Below the pieces are notes generated by a model that saw nothing but the letters and a program-made list of their open reading frames with translations, had not been told where the DNA came from and made no database searches. A stretch of DNA of 9,492 nucleotides from Citricoccus sp. WCRC_4. Its GTDB lineage: Bacteria; Actinomycetota; Actinomycetes; Actinomycetales; Micrococcaceae. Both the position numbers and the translations under genes were made by a program. The stretch lies in the NCBI GenBank assembly GCA_026645375.1, contig JAPFFX010000137.1:1-9492 (forward strand). Reading direction: 5' to 3'. Positions 6,278-9,492 of the stretch are shown here, in pieces (position 1 is the first letter of the stretch; each line of letters starts with the position of its first letter).

Positions 6278-6304
6278 TCCTTCAGGGTATTAAGCTTTCC
6301 TTCA
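6278..6304 (+). repeat. Twin TCCTTCA direct repeats in the lysE-lysG spacer
   Basis: TCCTTCA occurs at 6278-6284 and 6298-6304, start to start 20 bases, about two helical turns, on either side of the lysG -10. The stretch 6271-6304 is the most AT-rich in the window. The 13-mer at 6272-6284 fits the loose LysR-type T-N11-A pattern, and on the lysE side it lies about 27-39 bases upstream of the lysE -10, where an activator could sit. Suggestive only. Confidence 0.3.
6291..6303 (+). promoter_or_regulatory. lysG start-proximal promoter
   Basis: TAAGCT at 6291-6296 fits TANNNT and ends 7 bases before the lysG ATG, the same spacing as at 2290/2303. No Shine-Dalgarno precedes the ATG (the intervening bases are pyrimidines), which supports leaderless translation. 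Confidence 0.55.
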
Positions 6305-7197
6305 TGAACACCGAGCACCTGCGGGCCCTGGCCGCCGCCGTGGACGAGGGCACGTTCGACGCGGCCGCGGCGTCCCTGCGGATCTCCGGCTCGGCCTTCT
6401 CCCAGCGGATCCGCTCCCTGGAGAGGGACGTCGGACAGGTGCTGCTGACGCGCACCGTCCCGGTCGGCACCACGGCGGCCGGTGACCGGATGCTGCGCCT
6501 GGCCCGCCAGGTCGCGGTCCTGGAGGAGGAGGCCCGGCGCTCGCTCGGGCAGGGCACGGGAGGCCGGGCCGTGCTGTCCGTGGCGGTCAACGCGGATTCC
6601 CTGGCCACGTGGTTCGTGGAGGTCCTGCAACAGGCGGCGACCTGGGACGACTCCGTGCTGCAGCTGCACCTGGAGGACCAGGAGCACACGCACGAACTGC
6701 TGCGCCAGGGCACCGTGATCGCCGCGGTCACCGAGAGCCCGGCGCCGGTCTCCGGTTGCGTGTCCATGGAACTGGGCACGATGGTCTACCACCCGGTGGC
6801 GGCGTCGTCCCTGCTGGACCGGTACCGCCACCCGGACGGCTCGGTGGACTTCACGGCCGTGCCGGTGCAGGACTTCGGCAGCCGGGACAACCTGCAGCGC
6901 TCCCGTCTGGCGGCCTGGCGCGAGGACCGCCCCGGGGCCGACGCCCTGCCACCCCGGCACCAGGTCCCCACGGTCCACGGGTTCAACGCGGCGGTGGCCG
7001 CCGGCCTGGGGTGGGGCATGATCCCGGCCGGCCAGTTGCCCGAGGGCGTGCTGGAGGGCAGCCACCCGGACCTGGTGGTCATCCCCGAACTCGAGCAGGC
7101 CCGGGTGCCGTTGCACTGGCAGCGATGGTCCGCCGGGACCCCGGCGCTGGACCGGCTCACGGCCGCCGTGCAGCTGGCCGCGCGCAACATGACCTGA
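6304..7197 (+). CDS. lysG: LysG/ArgP-type LysR-family activator of lysE
   Basis: 297-residue LysR-type transcriptional regulator of the LysG/ArgP (IciA) branch. The N-terminal winged helix-turn-helix (residues 1-60) includes F-D-A-A-A-A-S-L-R-I-S-G-S-A-F-S-Q-R-I-R-S-L-E, followed by a linker helix (62-82) and an effector domain (about 88-290). Branch-specific marks resembling LysG of C. glutamicum, as I recall it, are V-N-A-D-S-L-A-T-W-F (95-104), L-E-D-Q-E-H-T (123-129), the C-x-x-M-E-L-G-T-M segment (152-160), G-L-G-W-G-M-I-P (234-241) and W-Q-R-W (272-275). Such proteins bind lysine, arginine or histidine and activate the divergent exporter gene. Length is normal and the start ATG is supported by the -10 at 6291. 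lysG may be autoregulated, since both promoters share 70 bases. The aspartate dehydrogenase-like gene follows after 60 bases in the same direction. Confidence is high for family and for control of lysE. Confidence 0.93.
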   Translation: MNTEHLRALAAAVDEGTFDAAAASLRISGSAFSQRIRSLERDVGQVLLTRTVPVGTTAAGDRMLRLARQVAVLEEEARRSLGQGTGGRAVLSVAVNADSLATWFVEVLQQAATWDDSVLQLHLEDQEHTHELLRQGTVIAAVTESPAPVSGCVSMELGTMVYHPVAASSLLDRYRHPDGSVDFTAVPVQDFGSRDNLQRSRLAAWREDRPGADALPPRHQVPTVHGFNAAVAAGLGWGMIPAGQLPEGVLEGSHPDLVVIPELEQARVPLHWQRWSAGTPALDRLTAAVQLAARNMT

Positions 7198-7221
7198 GCC
7201 CCGCGGCCGGTGGTGTGGACT

Positions 7222-7240
7222 GGTGGTCCCGGCGACCGCC
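7222..7240 (+). promoter_or_regulatory. Hairpin between lysG and the aspartate dehydrogenase-like gene
   Basis: 7-base stem (7222-7228 with 7234-7240, one G-T wobble) and a 5-base loop, between the lysG stop and the Shine-Dalgarno of the next gene, which starts 5 bases beyond the stem. It could lower read-through, protect the downstream message or be chance. No TANNNT promoter is evident in this 60-base gap, so co-transcription from lysG remains likely. Confidence 0.3.
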
Positions 7241-7245
7241 CCACC

Positions 7246-7251
7246 CGAAGG
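7246..7251 (+). promoter_or_regulatory. Shine-Dalgarno of the aspartate dehydrogenase-like gene
   Basis: GAAGGA lies 6 bases before the ATG at 7258 and decides this start over the in-frame GTG at 7210. The presence of a normal site here contrasts with the four genes that appear leaderless, and fits an internal operon position. Confidence 0.7.
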
Positions 7252-7257
7252 ACCCGC

Positions 7258-8184
7258 ATGACCTCGACAGCCCGCCCCTCCCCCGCACACGTGCTCCTGC
7301 TGGGCTTCGGTGCCATCGGCCGGCAGGTGGCCCTGCAGCTGGCCCCGGAACGCGAGGCCGGCACCGTCCGGGTGCGGGCGGCCGAGCGGGACGTGGCCGC
7401 CAGCCGGCACCGCGCCCTCCCCGGGGTCGAGCTCGTCACCACCGGAACGGACCTGGACTGCCTGAACTGGTCCGACGCCCTGGCCGGGGCGGACCTGGTG
7501 GTGGAGTGCGCCGGGGTCGCTCCGGCCGGCCAGTACGGACCGGCCGTCATCGCCGCGGGGACCGACCTGGTCCTGACGAGCGTGGGCGCCCTCGCCGATC
7601 CGGACATCGCGCGGCAGTTGCTGGCCGGCCCCGGCCGGCTCTGGGTGACGTCCGGGGCGATCGGCGGTTTCGACGTCCTGGGGGCCGCCGCGGACGCCGG
7701 CGGACTCGACCAGGTGCGCATCCGCACCACCAAGCTCCCCGCCTCCCTGCTGCGGCCCTGGATGTCCGCGACCGAACAGGACGAGCTGTCGGCCCTGCGA
7801 ACCGGTGACGAACCGGTGACCGTGTTCTCCGGTGGACCGGCGGAGGCCATCGAGCGATTCCCGGCCAACGTCAACGTCGCGGTCGGCCTGGCCTGGGCCA
7901 CGCGGGGCCGGCCGGCCGCCGTCGGGACCGAGACGGGTGGGACCGCGCGGGGCGCGGACGAGGTCGCCCTGCTGCGGCGCTCCCTGGACCGGGTCCGGGT
8001 GGAGCTGGTCGCCGATCCCTCCGTCGAGCGCAGCCGGCACGAGATCCTCGCCGAGGGACCGGCCGGCCGCTTCGAGCTCTCCTTCGAGTCCGCGCCCAGC
8101 CCGGAGAACCCCAAGACCTCCGGACTGACCGCGCTCTCCGTCGCCCGGACGATCCGCGAGGCCCTTGAGCGCCGCCCCCGGTGA
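7258..8184 (+). CDS. nadX: L-aspartate dehydrogenase-like protein (DUF108/NadX family)
   Basis: 308-residue cytoplasmic NAD(P)-dependent oxidoreductase resembling L-aspartate dehydrogenase, which converts aspartate to iminoaspartate (feeding NAD synthesis through NadA) or, after hydrolysis, to oxaloacetate and ammonia. An N-terminal Rossmann motif (G-F-G-A-I-G-R, 16-22) is followed by D-L-V-V-E-C-A-G (79-86), the S-G-A-I-G-G-F-D segment (132-139) and family blocks F-P-A-N-V-N-V-A (201-208), R-H-E-I (260-263) and S-P-E-N-P-K-T-S (281-288). His261 is at the position, about 47 residues from the end, of the catalytic His I recall for archaeal aspartate dehydrogenase; the Asn recalled two residues before it is Ser here. 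The protein is longer than usual (about 240-270), partly from a Gly/Arg-rich insert at about 213-240. The start is the ATG at 7258, with GAAGGA at 7246-7251 six bases ahead; earlier in-frame starts lack a ribosome-binding site. Likely co-transcribed with lysG. Substrate preference is inferred. Confidence 0.8.
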   Translation: MTSTARPSPAHVLLLGFGAIGRQVALQLAPEREAGTVRVRAAERDVAASRHRALPGVELVTTGTDLDCLNWSDALAGADLVVECAGVAPAGQYGPAVIAAGTDLVLTSVGALADPDIARQLLAGPGRLWVTSGAIGGFDVLGAAADAGGLDQVRIRTTKLPASLLRPWMSATEQDELSALRTGDEPVTVFSGGPAEAIERFPANVNVAVGLAWATRGRPAAVGTETGGTARGADEVALLRRSLDRVRVELVADPSVERSRHEILAEGPAGRFELSFESAPSPENPKTSGLTALSVARTIREALERRPR

Positions 8185-8246
8185 CCTGTGCCCCGTGGTG
8201 AGGACCGGGTCTTGAGGGATGGACTGCGCGGTGTTCCGTCGGCGGA

Positions 8247-9458
8247 TCAGGAACCGGCGAGCATGTCCAGCACGAGGGGCTTGACCTTCGAGCCGTAGAG
8301 CTCGATCGAACCCATCATGGACTCGTGCGGCAGGGAACCGTTGCCGTACTTCATGCCGAAGCGGCTCGCCCCGAGCGCCGTCACGCTGCGCGCGATCTTC
8401 CGCGCCACGGTCTCCGGGGAGCCCAGGTGCAGGGCGCCGTGCTCGATCTCCTGGCGGAACTGGATGGGACTGGGGGCCGGCCAGCCGCGTTCGGCGCCGA
8501 GCTTGCGGATGGCGGCCTCCCAGTGCGGGTAGTACATCTCGGCGGCCTGTTCGTCCGTCTCGGCCACGAAGCCGTGGGAGTGGACGGCCACGCGGCGGGC
8601 CTCGTGGCCGAGTTCGTCGATCGAGCGACGGTAGAGCTGGGCGAACGGGGCGAACCGCTCGGGCGCACCACCGATGATCGCCAGCTCCAGGCCCATCCCG
8701 TGCTTCGCGGCGCGCACCACCGAGGCCGGGGTGCCGCCCACCGCCACCCAGGCCGGCAACCCGTACTCGTGCGCCGTGGTCGGGAACACGGACTGGCGCT
8801 TCAGCGCGGCCCGGGTGGTGCCCTGCCAGGTGACCGGGCCCTCCGCGCGCAGCTGCGCGAACAGGTCCAGCTTCTCCTCGAAGAGCCGCTCGTAGTCCTG
8901 CAGGTCGAAGCCGAACAGCGGGAAGGACTCGATGAAGGAGCCCCGACCCAGGGAGACCTCGGCGCGGCCGTCCGAGACGGCGTCGAGGGTCGCGAAGCGC
9001 TGGTAGACGCGCACCGGGTCGTCCGAGGAGAGCACGGTGACGGCGGAGATCAGCTTCAGGTGCTCGGTCTTCGAGGCGATCGCGGACAGCACCATCTCGG
9101 GTGAGGAGACGGAGTAGTCCGGGCGATGGTGCTCACCGATGCCCAGCACGTCCACGCCGGATTGGTCCGCCAGGACCCCCTCGGCCACGAGGTTGCGCAG
9201 CACCTCGGGATGGTCCAGCGCCCGGCCGCCCGGGGAGTGGGTCACGTCCCCGAAGGTGTGCAGGCCGAACTCCACCGTGCCCTCCGGCAGGGAGTCGGCA
9301 CGCTCGGTGCCCGGGTTCGGGTGCGGGGCCGCGTGGGCGGCGGGGCCCCGGGCGGGTGCGGGGCCGTCGTCGGGACCGACGGCGGCACGCGACTGGGCGG
9401 GTTGCCTCGGCTGGGTCTCAGGGCGGGAATCATCGGTCACATCAGGCACAACGTGCAC
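8247..9458 (-). CDS. LLM-class (luciferase-like) flavin-dependent oxidoreductase
   Basis: 403-residue flavin-dependent monooxygenase or reductase of the bacterial-luciferase-like (F420/FMN) superfamily, a TIM-barrel enzyme. The domain begins at V-E-F-G-L-H-T-F-G-D (residues 62-71), then G-I-G-E-H-H-R-P-D-Y (107-115), S-S-P-E-M-V-L-S-A-I-A (118-128), the central T-V-L-S-S-D-D-P-V-R-V-Y-Q-R-F-A-T-L-D (141-159), G-R-A-E-V-S-L-G-R-G-S (164-174), and P-A-W-V-A-V-G-G-T-P (235-244). It resembles the subgroup around the Agrobacterium structure 2I7G (from memory). Cofactor (FMN or F420) and substrate are undetermined. Odd is the first about 60 residues: Pro/Ala-rich, disordered-looking and before the barrel. 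An in-frame TGA upstream limits the start to GTG 9458-9456 or GTG 9440-9438 (reading M-T-D-D-S-R); the second is a natural-looking N terminus but neither has a good ribosome-binding site. Convergent with the aspartate dehydrogenase-like gene, 62 bases apart without a clear terminator. Confidence 0.88.
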   Translation of the reverse strand: MHVVPDVTDDSRPETQPRQPAQSRAAVGPDDGPAPARGPAAHAAPHPNPGTERADSLPEGTVEFGLHTFGDVTHSPGGRALDHPEVLRNLVAEGVLADQSGVDVLGIGEHHRPDYSVSSPEMVLSAIASKTEHLKLISAVTVLSSDDPVRVYQRFATLDAVSDGRAEVSLGRGSFIESFPLFGFDLQDYERLFEEKLDLFAQLRAEGPVTWQGTTRAALKRQSVFPTTAHEYGLPAWVAVGGTPASVVRAAKHGMGLELAIIGGAPERFAPFAQLYRRSIDELGHEARRVAVHSHGFVAETDEQAAEMYYPHWEAAIRKLGAERGWPAPSPIQFRQEIEHGALHLGSPETVARKIARSVTALGASRFGMKYGNGSLPHESMMGSIELYGSKVKPLVLDMLAGS

Positions 9459-9475
9459 GGTGACGGAATCATTCC
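9446..9475. promoter_or_regulatory. Palindromes at the start of the LLM-class oxidoreductase gene
   Basis: Three short inverted repeats cluster here: GCAC-AAC-GTGC (9446-9456), CGTGCACG (9452-9459, spanning the distal GTG start) and GGAAT-C-ATTCC (9465-9475). The last lies 7 bases upstream of that start, in the presumed promoter region, which is locally AT-rich up to the window edge. They are possible operator half-sites; no regulator is visible in the window part read here, and the promoter may be cut by the edge. Confidence 0.3.
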
Positions 9476-9492
9476 TTCAGTTTTGAACCAAC

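Noticed and set aside
7801..7820. Direct repeat ACCGGTGAC twice in the aspartate dehydrogenase-like gene
   Set aside because: It lies in coding sequence, arises from Thr-Gly-Asp and Pro-Val-Thr codons in different frames, and is short enough to be chance.
5905..8040. A 711-codon open frame on the minus strand opposite lysG and the aspartate dehydrogenase-like gene
   Set aside because: It crosses lysE, lysG and the next gene, has no recognisable domain and has composition typical of reverse-frame shadows in very GC-rich DNA; the plus-strand genes match known families end to end.
8325..9104. A 259-codon plus-strand open frame opposite the flavin oxidoreductase gene
   Set aside because: Shadow of the minus-strand gene; no domain, no ribosome-binding site.
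9437..9472. An 11-codon minus-strand open frame (Met-Ile-Pro-Ser...) just upstream of and overlapping the flavin oxidoreductase start, as a leader peptide
   Set aside because: Its only Shine-Dalgarno-like bases touch the ATG with no spacing, and there is no attenuator-type hairpin behind it.
1..9492. CRISPR arrays, tRNA or rRNA genes, insertion sequences, phage or defence genes
   Set aside because: No regularly spaced repeats, no RNA-gene signatures, no transposase or integrase motifs and no terminal inverted repeats with target duplications were seen on either strand.

Overview
The window is typical chromosomal sequence from a very GC-rich actinobacterium. The lineage is inferred, not proven; Micrococcaceae (Micrococcus, Citricoccus or Kocuria relatives) seem likely. 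Supporting signs are strong G/C bias at third codon positions, GTG starts, a gene of the mycothiol-dependent maleylpyruvate-isomerase family, a divergent lysE/lysG pair of the Corynebacterium type, and several genes whose TANNNT-type -10 box lies only 6-7 bases before the start codon, as in leaderless actinobacterial transcripts. I see no phage, transposon, CRISPR, tRNA or rRNA sequence.

Layout. (1) 2-2242 (+): the 3' part of a large FtsX/MacB-type ABC transporter permease, cut by the left window edge. (2) 2303-4062 (+): an AraC-family regulator followed, with a 4-base ATGA overlap, by a protein with two VOC (glyoxalase-fold) domains; this is a compact regulator-enzyme operon. (3) 4082-4534 (-): a small NUDIX hydrolase, convergent with the VOC gene. 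(4) 4666-5307 (+): a DinB-fold, maleylpyruvate-isomerase-type protein, divergent from the NUDIX gene across a 131-base spacer with two hairpins and a leaderless promoter. (5) 5308-5483: a 176-base convergent spacer with a strong hairpin and no convincing gene. (6) 5484-6233 (-) and 6304-7197 (+): lysE, a basic amino acid exporter, and its divergent LysR-type activator lysG, separated by 70 bases that hold two start-proximal promoters and a palindrome overlying the lysE -10. (7) 7258-8184 (+): an L-aspartate dehydrogenase-like gene directly behind lysG. (8) 8247-9458 (-): a luciferase-like flavin-dependent oxidoreductase with an unusual Pro/Ala-rich N-terminal extension; its upstream region, with two small palindromes, runs to the right edge.

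How the genes work together. The clearest functional unit is lysE-lysG: LysG senses surplus lysine, arginine or similar and switches on export through LysE. The aspartate dehydrogenase in the same direction as lysG may tie aspartate-family nitrogen metabolism to this control, but that is inference. The AraC-VOC pair looks self-contained. The remaining genes are single-gene units. I did not find a convincing undescribed multi-gene system. The points most worth a second look are the start-proximal promoter pattern, the operator-like palindrome at lysE, the lysG-aspartate dehydrogenase linkage and the NUDIX ribosome-binding site inside a hairpin.
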